Source of the DNA: Ascoidea tarda (nom. inval.)
Lineage: Eukaryota; Ascomycota; Saccharomycetes; Ascoideales; Ascoideaceae
Assembly: GCA_030560485.1 (NCBI GenBank)
Contig: JAKTTS010000065.1
Coordinates: 1 to 44,195, forward strand
Length of the DNA stretch: 44,195 nt
Direction: 5' to 3'
A program made the translations under genes and the position numbers. The notes beneath the pieces are model-generated. The model was not told where the DNA came from, did no database searches, and worked only from the letters and a program-made list of their open reading frames with translations. This document shows, piece after piece, positions 18,760-31,754 of this stretch (position 1 is its first letter; each line of letters opens with the position of its first letter).

Positions 18760-21700
18760 CGTTCCCGGCATCTTCGTCGTTCTCATGTTCAATAATTCGC
18801 TGTTTGGACCTTAACTCACTATTTTTCTTTCTGCTTTGAAAATTTGTAAGTGTACTGGAACCACTGACTAATGTAAAATCTTGATTGCCACCATTTTCAG
18901 CTATTGGTACCTGATTATAATCATCTGGAAACAAATAATGAAATATTTTTTCTCCAGTTTTTTGTTCTAATTGAATCTTAATCGGTTGCAATTTCACATT
19001 AAAATTTCTAATAACTTTGATTCCTCCAACTGGTTTGTCCATTTTCCACTCAATTCTAACCAAATTATCACTTTTTGACAGGTTTTTGGGTTCTGAACCT
19101 TTTGGAGTAAATGGTGAAAAAAATTCTTGATACAATACATCTTTCTCCAAATTAAAACATTGAATTATTCCAATATCAATTGCATTACGATTTGATCCAT
19201 CAGGACTCTCTAATCTATTAAACTTAGAATTAGCTAAAGCAACATCTAGAAATGGTTTTCTATCATCCTCTAACATATGCAAGATTATCTGGTCGGCTCT
19301 AATTGCCCATTCCAAAGTATCGTGCGACTCCTGATATTTTTTTCCTCCCAAATTAACAACTTTCATTAAAAGATATAATTGAACCAAAGTTTCATATTTT
19401 TGATTTTCAATCGCTGAGTAGTCGCTTAATTCATTTTCCAGTAATAATGGTTTTCTAAAAGAATAGCACAATTCTAATTTGCGCAACAACTTGGCCGTCT
19501 CTTGAAGGAACTTAAGCTGATCCAAATAACTTGAAAGATTTGAAAGATCTGACTTGATTATCATTTTTTCTAATTTTTCATTCAACGTTTTGCTTGTGGG
19601 CTCACTGTAAATTAATAAATTAATGATTATAGAATAGAACGCTGAATATTGTGAAGAATCACACGAAACAACAACTTTTGGACATTCCACAATAACTTTG
19701 TTTCTTCTGATATGCCCATAATTTTCATCCATAAGCACCATTGGATTTACACGATCATATCTAACTGCTATTGATGTCTTTTCCAATAACAAATTATTCG
19801 ATAGCAAATTATTGTTATGACAAGATTCAGGACCCAACCATGGGGGCCAGTTAGAAAGAGATCCATAGTTTTTGATTCCTGTAAAGAGTTTATTTACATT
19901 TGTTGCAACCTCTCCTTTAGAAAAAACAAAAACATTAGCTTGGTTAAGAATTGCCCCAAACCTTTTTTCAACGGAAATAACATCTGTTTCCTCTTTTTCT
20001 AATAATTCTATCTGTTTGTACTTCTTCTCAATAATAGAAACAATATTCAACTGAATGCTTGGAGCTATAACAAGAACACAGGAATCAACGTTTTCATCCT
20101 TGATTAATTGAATTTGAGGCAATATTAATTTAAAGCAATAATCATTTTCATGAGAGAGATTAACATCGTTTTCATTTACAGCTGCTAAATCTTCTTCAAA
20201 AAACTTAAGTCTGTCAACACAAGACTTCTTATCATATGAGAACTGAAAAGGCTGATTGTGATCTTTGCTTTCCTCTTCAATTCTAGATAAAGTGGATTTC
20301 AATGCACTTTCATCAGATCGATCATTTTGCTCAACTATTATATCTCGGAAATAAGAAACAGCCTTATTTCCTAAATATTCGTTCATAGTGCTTTCTAAGT
20401 TAACCAAATGAATGTATTTGTAAAACAAATTTCTGTTGTGAACATTCCATTTTAACAACATGTTGTGAACAATAAATTGATTATTAAAGCGGGACTTTTC
20501 ATTTTCCGAAAAATCAACATCTTGCAAATATGTTGCATCACAGGAAGTAGGATTTTCCTTAAATACCATAAGATCTTCATGTAGTTTACACAAATCCAGA
20601 AATCTTTTTTCTAAATTTTCTATTATCTTTTGTAAAGAAACGCTATAATGTTTATCGTCGAATGTCTTTGTTTCAAGGGTGGTTTTATGAAGTTGAATTT
20701 CCTTTTTAATTTGGTCCATACGTTCCTGTGTGAGTTTGAACTGTGTGTCTATCCAGTAATTCTTTCCCAATATACAGTCGTGCGCAACACAATTGTTATT
20801 TTTGGAAAGCACATAAGATTCATCAAAATTGGTCTGTCTATAATACGAAAGATGAGGTGTGAACATGAGAGGAAATATCCGGGCTGTTGCCTTATAAGTC
20901 TCTAATGAATTAGTTCCAACTTCCTCAAAATCGTTTCTATCATACCACGAAAGATCATTGTCAAAAGTTCTTACCTTAGCCGAATGATTGCCTGAATAAG
21001 TGCCATTGGGTACTTGATTTTTCAATATCCCTTCAATAATTCTAATGTCAAAGTTTGATATGATCATCTCTCCAACCTCAAATTTCATCTGAGTTACTCG
21101 TTTTGTCAAGTTTAATTTCTCATAATGTTTGACAAACAACTCCTTTTTCTGATGAAGATCAAGAGCAAAAGAATCAAGTTTACCTTTCATGCCATACGAA
21201 TACACCTCATTCAATGATAGCTCTTTTTCATTGTCTCTCTGAAAATGTGACATAAATAATGGAGAAATCAAAAATTGATACTTGATACTGTCCAAATATT
21301 GAGCAAACTTTTTAGTAGGAGTTTCAGGTCCAAAGATCTTACCATGACGTATAGGTAGTGACATGTTTCCAGAAAATAACTTCCACCAAGCAAAGAAATG
21401 TTCTATAGACCTTTGAGTCAAATGAACAGTATTATAGGGTCCTTTTTGAGTTTTCAATCTAGACTTTGAGGTTGAAGGCGACACCAATGAAAAGGCCATA
21501 TGAACAAAATGACTTCTGAACTTTTCGTAGGCATCATATTTACTTAAGTCTTCAACATAATCTGGATTTGTCAATTTAATCAAATAATGTGGAGTAAATT
21601 CAGACGACCTTTCCGTTTTTGTTATCATCCTCTCAAAATTGATCCCCATCTTAAACTGAACATTTCCAGAGAGCTGAATAGTTACCTTTTCAAAATAATG

Positions 21701-24700
21701 TTTCGACATTTCCGCTATTACACCACGATTGACAAAAGGCAACTCTGTTCTATAATCATCTTCCAAATAGTAATTAGCAACGGATGATACAAGTAAAGAA
21801 GAAGTGGGTAAGAAAACAGATTCTGAAGAATGTCTAGACCACACCAACAAAGGCTCCGCTAGATGATTAGGAATAACCCACATAACTTGGTCTGCATCAA
21901 CCACAAGAAAATCTTTTGGATCATCATTTCGATTAAGATCCAATATCACATTCCCCTTGAAGCATAGAATAAAACCAGCAGCCGGGCCAGTTAGTTCGTA
22001 TGGAGACCTTGATCCTTTAAATAATATGTGCAAGTCCCCATGATCGTTCCAGTTGAAACGAATTCTAGCATGAACGTTTGCTCTAAGTTTATCCCAAAAT
22101 CCAATTTTATCTGAAGGATCCAATGGAGGCTTTGTGAAAGCATCAAAAATAAGCATAATTTGCTGAATAGATGCTGTCTGCGATGAACCCCAAGTAAACT
22201 TTGTAGGCTTGCTCGTGTTTATATCAACAACTAAATTTGGAAACATTTTGATTGATGCAACAGTTCTAGGAATCAATAAAGAATATAAACAAGGATTTTC
22301 TCTTTGATCACAACAATAAACAAGTGGCACAAAAACATTTCTAATATTGGAAGGGGAATCAAAAAAATCTTCAGCAATAATACAGTTTCCATGAATGTGA
22401 ACAGAGGGAATATTAGAAAACTGATTATCAGAAATAGAAGGAATATATAATAGTGGCAATGGGTAATCTCTTAAATGAACTCTTAGCTCGGATAATTTTA
22501 AATCAATGTTGAAGGGCAATAAAAGCGTATACTCAGTATCGTAGGGGACCCCTTTTCCAATATCGTGAATATACTTGGGTATCGAATCAATGGAAAAATC
22601 AACACGATCTATTTTTAAGTCTAAATTTTCTAGTACTATACTCATAAGAGGAGGATAAAGAGAATTTCCTAACAATCTTCTATTCAAATGCTTATGAGAT
22701 CCCATATTATTTGAAAGTAAACCATAGAGAAAATCAGCATTATTGGAAATTTCTTGAGCCATTTTTTGTTTATACACCTCAACTCTTTTTAGCCAAGATT
22801 TGGATAAATTTCTTTGTAAAATGTCCAATTTCTGAGACACACTTTCTCTTTCCATAAAATTTGAAGAAATATTATCCTGACCACCAATTTTATAATAATC
22901 CTTTATACTGAATATACTATTTTTATTTCTTAAAACCATAGAAAAACACGATGATTCTTCTAAGATAACGTCTTCACCATGAAATGAATGTTTTGCTGCT
23001 TCTATAAAAAAGTTAAGCTTGGAAAGTCGCTCTTTCTGTTCAGCTATGCCGATTTGGAAGATCATACTTAACTCGCTCTCAAATGGATCATCATCCATTG
23101 AAAAGATCCCTCTTCTGGACTTTAAATGAATCTTGGGAAAAATAACAGGGGGTACAGCATGTGGTTTGATAACAATCCCCGGTGAATTGTTTTTTAAAGA
23201 ATAATTCAATTGCTTTGCAACCTTTAAAAACGTTCCTAAATTATCAAATAATTTATGGATGACAAATTGGTGAGGAATAGAAAATCTAATTGAATGAGAA
23301 CAAATTTCAAGCACTGTATCAAGATCTATCTGTTTTTCATTTTTGCATCGTATGTATTCTAGTAAATTGTCAATATTCAATAAAAGCTGACAATGGTTAA
23401 CATTAACAAGTGTCGCCCAAAATCCAGAAACAGTTGGAGATTTCACACAAAGCCTGAGAACCTCGGAATTTGAAAAAATACTAGGCATATCGGGCGTTAA
23501 TTTGATATGAGAATGAAAATTTTCATAACGCATTTTAAAATTGTTAGGTAGTTGCAAGACGATATCAATCGAACCAAAATCACCACTTAAAATCAAGAAA
23601 TCAAGTACCGAGCTATTAAAGCCATTATTTTTATTCAGTGTCTGGTTTTTAACAATTGGTATAGGTGATTTTGAAACTTTTTTATAAAACGAGAAAACAG
23701 TGTTTCTAATCAAATTCACAGAAGATACAATTAAAAAGTAAATAATATGAGAAAAAAGCAAATCGAATCTATCAACTGAAACGTTTACTTTAAGTAAATC
23801 CTTTAAGTAATCTTTTTTGTGAAATGCAATAGAGGTTAGTTCAACCATTGGCATTTTAAAAAAGTTCTTTGATTGTAAGTAAAAAATCTTCTCATTGCTG
23901 GGTTCCATGATAGTTTTTCCAATGAAGTTTTTGATTTTAAAATCCACTAACCAGTAAGGATCATCGTCTTCAGAAATGGACTCTCCTGAATTGCTGTTAG
24001 TCCCATTAAAGCTGATATCTCCATAAAATGACTGATTGCTTTTTGTATCTTCTTTTACCGAATCACGATCCTGAGTTTTAGCAAATATTTTAGAAAGGAT
24101 CTTATCGTCATCCCCGAGACAAGAGTTGTTTCGTGTTAATAAACATGAAGCATTATCAAATTTATAGCAAATTTTTCTTAGACTGTCTTCTATCATATCA
24201 TTTGGAATTGAGTATGACAACGGTAATTGTTTTAACAAATCGGCTTCCATAAATATAGATCTTGCTCCTAAAACTAAACTGAAATCTGAAAACGATACGC
24301 TGAAGATAGTAAACCAATCAGGTAAATGTTGAAATAAAATCTGTTCAATTGTGGATTTCTTTTTGGGTTTCAATGTCTTATTTAACTTTTTGTTGATTTT
24401 GATGGATTTCAATAAATAATTATCATCCATAGGTAAAAAAACATTTTCAAAAATCTTTGAAATCCCAGTTAAAATCACCAAATCGGATAAATCAATATTT
24501 AGTGACTGAATGCATACACTTGAAGAAAACTGGAAATCTGGTAGATTCTCTAATTTGATTTTAAAAATTAAAAAATCAGAACTTAATATATCTTCAGCTT
24601 TGTTGAAATAATCAGCTTTCAAAAGTGTTGATGTTGAACTAATAGTGGAATGGGTTGAGGTATTATCATCACTATCATTCATATCAGCAGAAAAAACATC

Positions 24701-27652
24701 GTCCACATGATGAACAGGTCTAGTTTTTTTGTGTGCAGGATGGAAAAAATGAAATAATGAAGGATTATCTAACTCTGATTGTTTATATGAAAGATGTATT
24801 CCAGAAACCTCTATTCTATGAAACAATGAACAACTTAAATTATGAAAACTATTAAATGCTCTTGAAAACATCTTTGAATGTGCTTTCTTTGATTCCAACT
24901 CATAACTAATTAGGTTGAAACTTAATATTAAAATCCTAAGCAATTTATCGTCATTAAACGAGAAATTTTTTAAAATTATTGAAGGATCCTCAATAGTTAA
25001 TTTTAAATAAATTAATGGATAAATAGAAGCCAAAGTTTTAAAAAATTTACTGTAAAGACTTTTAAAATTCTTTTTTGCAACTTTTCCTTTTGAATTTGAG
25101 TTGATTAATTCAATATTCAAAGAAGAATCAATTGAGTCAATAAATGTGTTTATTTTTTCAAATCTTATACGTGATTTATGACGTAAGAGTTTATTTATAA
25201 TTCCACAAAAGAACATATTTAACTGGTTATAATTTAGCAATAAAAGACCTAAATGTTCAGCATTTAAATCAATAACAGGAGAAGAAAAATGACTTAGTGT
25301 CTTAATTAGTGCTCTTGAGATATCTAGCTCTTGCTCTACTTCTTTTAAAGTTTGAAATAAAGCATTTGATTTTGCCGAGAATGTGATATTAGGAATTTGC
25401 AATAATTCAACAATGGTCTGGCTAAAATATGAGTTTGAGTCAGAATCTGGAGACAGGTTATAGTCAAATAGATTGAGTTTCAATGGATTGTTCAAACCAT
25501 TTTTAATGTGCATTAGGACAGTGACATCAAGTATTGAACCAATCAATTGATGAGGTTTGTCGTCAGCTTTAAAAATCAAGCCATAACCAGGGGAATGATA
25601 GTTTAATCGATTAAAATTGATATTAAATTCTTTGACCTTTAATTGAAAAGCAAATTTACTTAGTAAACTTGAATAATTGAAATCATTAAAATTTTCATTT
25701 TCATTTTTATTTTTATTTTCGTTTTCCTTTTCATTGGCAGTATTAAAATTAAATTTAGGAAGATCAAAGCCAAGATCCATTTTGTTTTTTACATGATCAT
25801 TTTGGATGTCATTATTTTGAGTATGGTCATTTTGATTATTGTGCTCATGATCATAATAACCATGGTAAAATTTCAAAATTTGGTCCAAACTTTCAAAATT
25901 GTTGATTAAATTTAAATAATTTTTAAAAAGACTCTGAAAATTGGAATTATTAATTGAAAAGGTGTTATTTTGAGAGTTTAATGATACGTCATTGGATTTA
26001 ATGAAATCTTTAAACTTATTGTTCAAAGAGTTACTATTATTTTTTTTTATCAAAGATTTTAAAAAAAACAAAAATAAATTTAATTGGGATATGTCAATAT
26101 TTTGTAAAGATATAGAAACCTCATTTAGAATTGATAATAACAAGTTTCTCCGATACAATTTTAATTTATTTTTATTTAGCAGGTAAGTCAGCTGAAAATC
26201 TACTATTTTTTCGCATTGAATATTATGACTATTATTATCGTTATTGATATCAATGTTGTTGTTTATTTTATTGTGATTATGAGAAATATTGGAATCATCA
26301 TTGCTAATATTATCACTAATATCATCTTTGCTTTTATTTGCAATATTATCATTATTATCGTTATTATTCGTATTGTTTAATAGAGAGGATTTATTATTGG
26401 AAATATAATCTTTTAACAAATCGAATAATAGAGGTAAAAGATTTTCATCATTGATTGATAAAAAGTTTGATGTAGTATCTAGGAAATCTAGTAATTTTAA
26501 ATTGAACCCGTTTAAGACAAAATTTGAATTGACATTGGTTATTGAATTTTTTTCGACATTTAATATAGAGTTGAATTCTAGATTTAGTTTGTTAATAATG
26601 AATTTGTTTTTATTGATGTGATTTTTATTGTTATTAGAGATACAGTTATCAATAATATTGAAATTGTTTATGCATAAAGATAAATTGAACAAAAGATAAT
26701 GAGTTTTAAATAGCTGTTGTTCTTTTTTAAAAGATTTTAAGTTTGAAAATAGTTCCATAGTTGATTGTCTTTTTAAGTGTTTAATATCGTCAATTTTCAA
26801 ATAATCGCTATCGTTAGTCAAGATTTGATGTATTTCCTTATTATCAACATAATTCAAGTTTAAGGAGAACTGTATTTGATTTAGTACAAAAGAAATTAAG
26901 GTTATTTTAGATTTAGATTTAGATTTAATATTTTTGTTATTTTTGTTATTTTTGTTGTTAATATTATTGAATAAATTGACCTTTAGATTTTTAATTATAA
27001 ATTGAAAATTGGGGAAACTGAAATTTTTTGAAAGATTTTTTATAAAAGAAAGGTTGTAGTATTTTTTCAAAAAATCCATGAGCTGTATTGAAAAATCATC
27101 TTTTTCATCAAAAATATCATCAATAGAATTGTCAATATCAACTTCAGTTTTATTTTTATGTTCCTTATTTTCATCATCATCGTCATTGTCATTATTGTCA
27201 TTATTATCATTATTATCATTATTATCATTGTAAGAAGATAAGTTTTTTTGAAACAAGTTTTTTAGTATTATATCGTAAAAATCGAAGGAAACATTCAAAT
27301 CGATATCAGATATTACTATGTTCAAAAATTTGAAAGATTTCAAAAAAAAATTAAACTTGAGTACAATTGTATGAAAAACAACATAGTCATCATTTTGGTC
27401 TTGGTTTTGGTTTTCAAATATAGTGTGGTCCTGAACAAAACAGTTTGATAAATTTTTCAAATTGAACTCATCGCGCAATTTGCTAATATTAGATAAATTG
27501 ATGGATAGGTGTTTTATGACTATGTTCGTTGGAAGAGTGTAAACAATTAAAAACCCATAGAAGTAGAATGTGAAACAGTTGATGACAATAGTCAAAAACA
27601 CGTATATTATTAGGAAGTTGATGAGCAGGTCAAAGAGAGTCTTGAGAAACAT
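17984..27652 (-). CDS. FMP27: giant bridge-like lipid transfer protein of the Hobbit/BLTP2 family (Fmp27/Hob)
   Basis: This 3222-residue protein belongs to the Fmp27/Ypr117w (Hob1/Hob2) family. An N-terminal hydrophobic segment at about 4-38 should anchor it in the ER. The family-naming motifs are present: GFWDKLRANVHARIRFNW near 1850, followed by SPYELTGPAAGF, and NWPPWLGPESCH near 2604. So are the conserved YRQTNFDESY near 2270 and the KKFAQYLDSIKYQFLISPLF block near 2110. These proteins form long hydrophobic grooves thought to move phospholipids at ER-plasma membrane contacts. It is longer than S. cerevisiae Fmp27 (about 2628 aa), mainly from Asn/Asp-rich inserts in the first 800 residues and an acidic region near 2960-3030 with a 12-Asp run. 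No intron is evident. The AT content of the 5' third is very high. Confidence 0.9.
18721..18756. repeat. CAT trinucleotide run, 12 units, coding for poly-Asp in FMP27
   Basis: Twelve perfect CAT units on the plus strand encode the uninterrupted Asp run in the C-terminal acidic region. This is a likely length-polymorphic coding microsatellite. Confidence 0.95.
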
Positions 27653-28126
27653 TTAGCTGAGGCTGTGGAGTGATTGGCGACAGTGGCAGTGGGATGAATG
27701 CTTCAGATTGAAAGTGGGAGTATAGAACAGTTCTCAGCAGTGTGCCAATTGAAATAGATACCCAAGATATGTGAAAAAACCCAAAAGCAGCTAGTCAGCA
27801 AACACCAGCAGTCTTCGAACAGTTTAGAGCTGGATGAAAGTATGGAATTGCATTATATCGTCGTCCTAAAGAGGCCTTTTCCCAGCCGTTGAGCGGAAGA
27901 TCTCGTTCCGTCGCGGTGGCTCCAGCGGATGCGCTTAAAGGCGTGCTGCAATGCGCTAGTGCATAATCCGCGGCCCGTACATCACGGGACCTGCTTGTTC
28001 CGCGTCGTTCTGCCGATCTCCTATTCCTGATTTGGGTGCGATATAATGCTCGGCTTTAGAGTTGTCTCTTGAGGGAACACACTTTCTATTGCTTGCTGCT
28101 TCTGGCTGACTTGTCCACTGGTTACA
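27653..28126. promoter_or_regulatory. divergent promoter region with a GC-rich block
   Basis: The spacer between FMP27 and the next gene contains an unusually GC-rich stretch at about 27870-28020. Within it TCCGCGG at 27967-27973 is one base short of a PDRE, and CCCGT/ACGGG arms at 27974-27988 form a small hairpin. I checked for tRNA A/B boxes and found none, so I read it as regulatory DNA. Confidence 0.4.
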
Positions 28127-28876
28127 ATGAGCTTCTTCTTTGGCGCTGGTGCCTCTGCAAACAAGAAACCTACTGACTTGGTAGACAAAAATGACAGATC
28201 GGATCTCAACAACTCCCCAGCTTTTCTAAAATTCACCAATCTTGAGTTCACACAATTAATCTTGGAGGACCCCCCTTTCATTTTGAGCATGGGTGGTTCG
28301 AATGGCAGCATTTACCTTGAGAAAGAAGACCAGAAGTGGGAATTGCTCACCGCAAAGATCAATCAGACCTACAATCTCTCCTACAACAATGGTGTCCTAC
28401 AAAACCATTTGATCTATCTATTGAATTTTTTCAAAAGTCAAATTGACTTTTTTTTTGAAGATTTTTATAGGTCTTTGCATAGTTACCAACACAGTATGGT
28501 TAATAAAAGTAATGGTGCTAATCAGAATACAGATACTACTAATACCAATATTACTGCTCCTACTAACAATAATAATAAAAATAACAACAACAAAAATAAC
28601 AACAATAATAGTGTTAGTGACATTAATAGCTTAATGAATTATGACAATTTATTTATGGATGATGTACAATTCTCAAAACTAATTCAAAGCTATTTTTTAA
28701 GAAACAATTTATCTCATCCTTTATTTAAAGGATTGAATTATGAGACAAGAGATTTATTGTCCAATTTAATTGCAATTCATTTAATGAAAAGAATCACGAA
28801 ATACCAATCTTACTTCAGATTATTGAACCAAAATTTGTTCAATTATCCTCCAAGTAAATCTTTTAAAAAAAAGTAA
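28127..28876 (+). CDS. uncharacterised protein of 249 residues
   Basis: The frame opens with an ATG and a fold-like N-terminus (MSFFFGAGAS, then LEFTQLILEDPPF near 45-57 and IYLEKEDQKWELL near 65-77). A probable helical region follows at 85-120 (NHLIYLLNFFKSQIDFFFED), then an Asn-rich low-complexity linker at about 125-165. The C-terminal helical part, about 170-245, ends in a basic SFKKK tail. The ordered blocks either side of the poly-Asn linker and the clean promoter-to-terminator spacing suggest a real gene. There is no signal peptide or clear membrane segment. I do not recognise the family and offer no function. It shares a promoter region with FMP27 and converges on RPT4. Confidence 0.75.
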   Translation: MSFFFGAGASANKKPTDLVDKNDRSDLNNSPAFLKFTNLEFTQLILEDPPFILSMGGSNGSIYLEKEDQKWELLTAKINQTYNLSYNNGVLQNHLIYLLNFFKSQIDFFFEDFYRSLHSYQHSMVNKSNGANQNTDTTNTNITAPTNNNNKNNNNKNNNNNSVSDINSLMNYDNLFMDDVQFSKLIQSYFLRNNLSHPLFKGLNYETRDLLSNLIAIHLMKRITKYQSYFRLLNQNLFNYPPSKSFKKK

Positions 28877-29241
28877 TTTGATTTGTAAATTTTTTTACTT
28901 ATAAATGGATTTTTGCATTTTCTTATTTTTATTCTATGATTTTACTAATCATCTCATTTTACTGACGTCTTGTTGAACTGATTATCACATTTTTTTAATT
29001 TTTTTTTCCAATGGTTGGGTTTGTATAGTATTAATTTATTTGGACTTTATATAATTTTTGTTTTTTCGTCTTTTTTTTTTGCTTTTTGGCTTTTTTCTAG
29101 GTTTATTTTCATTTTAATATATATTATATCATATAACTAAATAAGAATTACAATGGTATTTTTCAATTGACAATTACCAATTACCAATTAAAAGTAAAAC
29201 TTAAATTATACTAAGTTATATTAAATGATATATATTTATAC
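28877..29241. other. convergent intergenic region, T-rich
   Basis: Spacer between two 3' ends, made of T-tracts, then AT-rich sequence near RPT4. I see no gene or notable repeat beyond homopolymer runs. Confidence 0.6.
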
Positions 29242-30540
29242 TCATAACTTTTTATATTCTAATTTGCCTTCAAGCTTCTTTGTTTCTGAGACTTTTCTAA
29301 CTGCTTTCATAATATCGTCTTGAATGATATAATCTCTATCACTTCTAATGGCAAAAAATCCTGCCTCGGTTATGACGTTTCTAATATCAGCACCATTAAA
29401 GCCATCACTCATTTTAACTGCTGCTTCAAAATCAAATTCTCCCTTTTTGGCCACGTTTTGTGTATGGATCTTGAAAATATCCAATCTTGCAACCTCATTT
29501 GGCAAAGGAATCTCAATCTTACGATCCAATCTGCCGGCTCTTAGCAATGCAGGATCTAGAGTGTCGGGTCTATTAGTTGCCATGATAACTTTAGTTTGCC
29601 CCAAATAATCAAAACCATCCATTTGATTTAATAACTCCATAAGAGTTCTTTGGATTTCTCGATCTGCTGATGTACCCTCAGAAAATCTTCTGCCACCAAT
29701 CGCATCAATTTCATCCATAAAGATAATACATGGTTCATGTTCTTTGGCGTAACCAAACAATTCCCGGACTAGTCTTGAGGATTCACCGATATATTTGTCA
29801 ACTATGCCTGAAGCAGGAGAAAAGATAAAATTGGCTGCAATGGTAGCTGCAACAGCTTTAGCTAATAGCGTTTTTCCAGTACCAGGTGGTCCGTACAACA
29901 AGACACCCTTTGGTGGTTTAATTCCGACTCTTTGAAACAATTCTGGGTTTTTCAATGGCAATTCAATCACCTCTCTTAATTCTCGTATTTGATCAGTTAA
30001 ACCACCAATTCCCTCAAATGAAACTTCTCCTGAATCAAAAGTGGTCATATTATAGACGGTAGGGTCGACTTCTCTGGGTAAGATTCTCATAATCGTTAAC
30101 GTTGTCATATCCAATGCGACTCTGACACCCTGTTTTAATTTGGATTTGTTTATAGTATTTCTACATCCGACAATATATCTTGGACCGGATGATGCCTTTA
30201 CTATGAATTTTTCCTCAGTTAGTTGTTTTAAAACAGTTCCAATTAATTGACCGACACTTTGCAAGGCTTTGATGTCTTCTTCAGTTTTTGTGAAGTCCTT
30301 CTCTAAATCTCTTATTTGCAATCTTAAATTCTTCAAACGCGCGTCCCAATCTCTATGTTCAATTAGCTTGCTTTTGAATTGGTTCAACGCTTTTTCCTTT
30401 CTGAGGTCTCTCGTAGATCTGGGCTGTTGCGGTGGCTGTGGTGGTTGCTGTGCACTCGAAGACGAAGCTTGGTTCTGGATTATCGAGCTATCCACATCGT
30501 TATTTAAGGCAGATAAAAGTGGGTCGTTTTCTTCACTCAT
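29242..30540 (-). CDS. RPT4: 26S proteasome regulatory ATPase Rpt4
   Basis: The 432-residue product is a proteasomal AAA ATPase and matches Rpt4 best. It shows the coiled-coil N-terminus (about 60-95), [35 protein letters not shown], then [19 protein letters not shown]. Walker A GPPGTGKT is near 217, Walker [10 protein letters not shown] near 270, and the arginine-finger region RAGRLDRK near 330. It ends in EYKKL, close to yeast Rpt4's EYQKL. As part of the 19S base ring it unfolds ubiquitinated substrates and feeds them to the 20S core. The usual Pro in LLRPGRLDRK is Ala here, a mild substitution. It diverges from CDC31. Confidence 0.96.
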   Translation of the reverse strand: MSEENDPLLSALNNDVDSSIIQNQASSSSAQQPPQPPQQPRSTRDLRKEKALNQFKSKLIEHRDWDARLKNLRLQIRDLEKDFTKTEEDIKALQSVGQLIGTVLKQLTEEKFIVKASSGPRYIVGCRNTINKSKLKQGVRVALDMTTLTIMRILPREVDPTVYNMTTFDSGEVSFEGIGGLTDQIRELREVIELPLKNPELFQRVGIKPPKGVLLYGPPGTGKTLLAKAVAATIAANFIFSPASGIVDKYIGESSRLVRELFGYAKEHEPCIIFMDEIDAIGGRRFSEGTSADREIQRTLMELLNQMDGFDYLGQTKVIMATNRPDTLDPALLRAGRLDRKIEIPLPNEVARLDIFKIHTQNVAKKGEFDFEAAVKMSDGFNGADIRNVITEAGFFAIRSDRDYIIQDDIMKAVRKVSETKKLEGKLEYKKL

Positions 30541-30876
30541 TTTTCTTCAATTTGAAATCAATCTTCAAAACTCAAACTAAAAATGGCTGTACCTCAATTC
30601 TCCAGAAAAGGCTCGCAAAAGATGTATGTGTGTGGTGTAGAATCAAAACCAGCACGTCGCAATTGGTGTTAGCTAGAGGCAGTTGGAGATATTTCCACTG
30701 TGTTTCCAGATGAGAAGTATCAAGTGGCAAGAGAAAAAGGTTTGGAGATCTGGGCGGACGGGTAAAATGCACATCCTACACCCACTACGCGTACGCGAGC
30801 GTGATATTTCACACAAATAAAGACAGTTCTGGGTTTGGAGAACCACTGCAGTTGTTTCTTGTCAATTATCGCAGTG
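30541..30876. promoter_or_regulatory. divergent promoter RPT4/CDC31 with PACE-like and MCB sites
   Basis: GTGGCAA at 30724-30730 matches the core of the proteasome control element (PACE, GGTGGCAAA) bound by Rpn4; it lies about 185 bp upstream of RPT4. ACGCGT at 30787-30792 is an exact MluI cell-cycle box, immediately followed by a near-copy (ACGCGA), about 85 bp upstream of CDC31. Both fit the neighbouring genes, but short motifs recur by chance. Confidence 0.4.
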
Positions 30877-31377
30877 ATGGCCAGCACCTTTTCCAGACAG
30901 GGCATGGCTTCCAATATCAATGGAGCAGACAAAGGAGAACTTCTTGAGGAGCAGAAGCAGGAGATCCGGGAGGCGTTTCATTTGTTTGACTTGAATAACG
31001 ATGGCCACTTGGGATTTCACGAGTTGAAAATTGCAATGAAGGCCCTAGGCTTTGAGCCCACAAAAAAAGAGGTGCTAGACATGATAGCAGAGTATGATGT
31101 CAACGACAAAAATCTAATCAACTACGACAATTTCTTCCAAGAGATGGGTCAAAGAATACTCGAAAGAGACAAGGACTCAGAAATCGAAAGAGCTTTCAAG
31201 TTGTTTGACGAGGACTCCACTGGAAAAATATCGTTGAAAAACCTCAGAAGAGTTGCAAAAGAACTAGGAGACGAATTGGGAGACGATGAGCTAAGAGCAA
31301 TGATCGATGAGTTTGATTTGGACGACGATGGCGAAATCAATTTTGATGAATTCAAAAGAATATGTCAAGACGACTGA
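30877..31377 (+). CDS. CDC31: centrin, spindle pole body duplication
   Basis: The first ATG is at 30877 and gives 166 residues (yeast Cdc31 is 161). Four EF-hand positions follow a short variable start: loop 1 [12 protein letters not shown] at 38-49, loop 2 [12 protein letters not shown] (degenerate), loop 3 [12 protein letters not shown] near 111, and loop 4 [12 protein letters not shown] near 147. The sequences [10 protein letters not shown] and [20 protein letters not shown] are typical of centrins rather than calmodulin. Cdc31 works in the half-bridge of the spindle pole body, and with Sac3 and Kar1. An upstream in-frame extension has only a TTG start. None of its 17 Leu codons is CTG. 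Confidence 0.95.
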   Translation: MASTFSRQGMASNINGADKGELLEEQKQEIREAFHLFDLNNDGHLGFHELKIAMKALGFEPTKKEVLDMIAEYDVNDKNLINYDNFFQEMGQRILERDKDSEIERAFKLFDEDSTGKISLKNLRRVAKELGDELGDDELRAMIDEFDLDDDGEINFDEFKRICQDD

Positions 31378-31737
31378 GCCGACGCCTGCTGGGGCTGTAC
31401 TATATAAAAATTCTTTTGCACTTCTTTCTCGATATACATTCTATACAACTGTGCCATTTTTAATTCTGTTTTTTGTTTCCACCTCTTTTCCTTCTCTGTT
31501 TCTTTTTTGGCACCATAAACACCAACTCGGAATAGCAATCTCCGGCCACATTTCACCTGACCAGTACCGGCTCTTTCCTAATGGGGCCTTCTTCAACTTG
31601 GCCAGTTCTGAAGTAAAATCGTTTTCAAAACCAACTCACCATCATTTGCAGCTTTGAATATCTTTGAGCTGGATGGTTGTGATTTGGAAGATGGTATTTG
31701 TTTAAGTTCAAATATAGTACTGTATTTGCTTTGAAAA
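31378..31737. other. spacer between CDC31 and GPI3
   Basis: Tandem intergenic region. TATATAAA at 31401-31408 is a TATA-like element about 330 bp upstream of GPI3. A 116-codon open frame that starts inside CDC31 runs through to 31657, but it has no start of its own beyond the gene and no recognisable sequence. Confidence 0.5.
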
Positions 31738-31754
31738 ATGTCCTACAATATAGC

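Noticed and set aside
27841-28020. tRNA or other structured RNA gene in the GC-rich block
   Set aside because: No A/B boxes, no cloverleaf; only a small hairpin and regulatory-type words.
30835-30876. Longer CDC31 start
   Set aside because: The upstream in-frame start is TTG; the first ATG at 30877 gives a normal centrin length.
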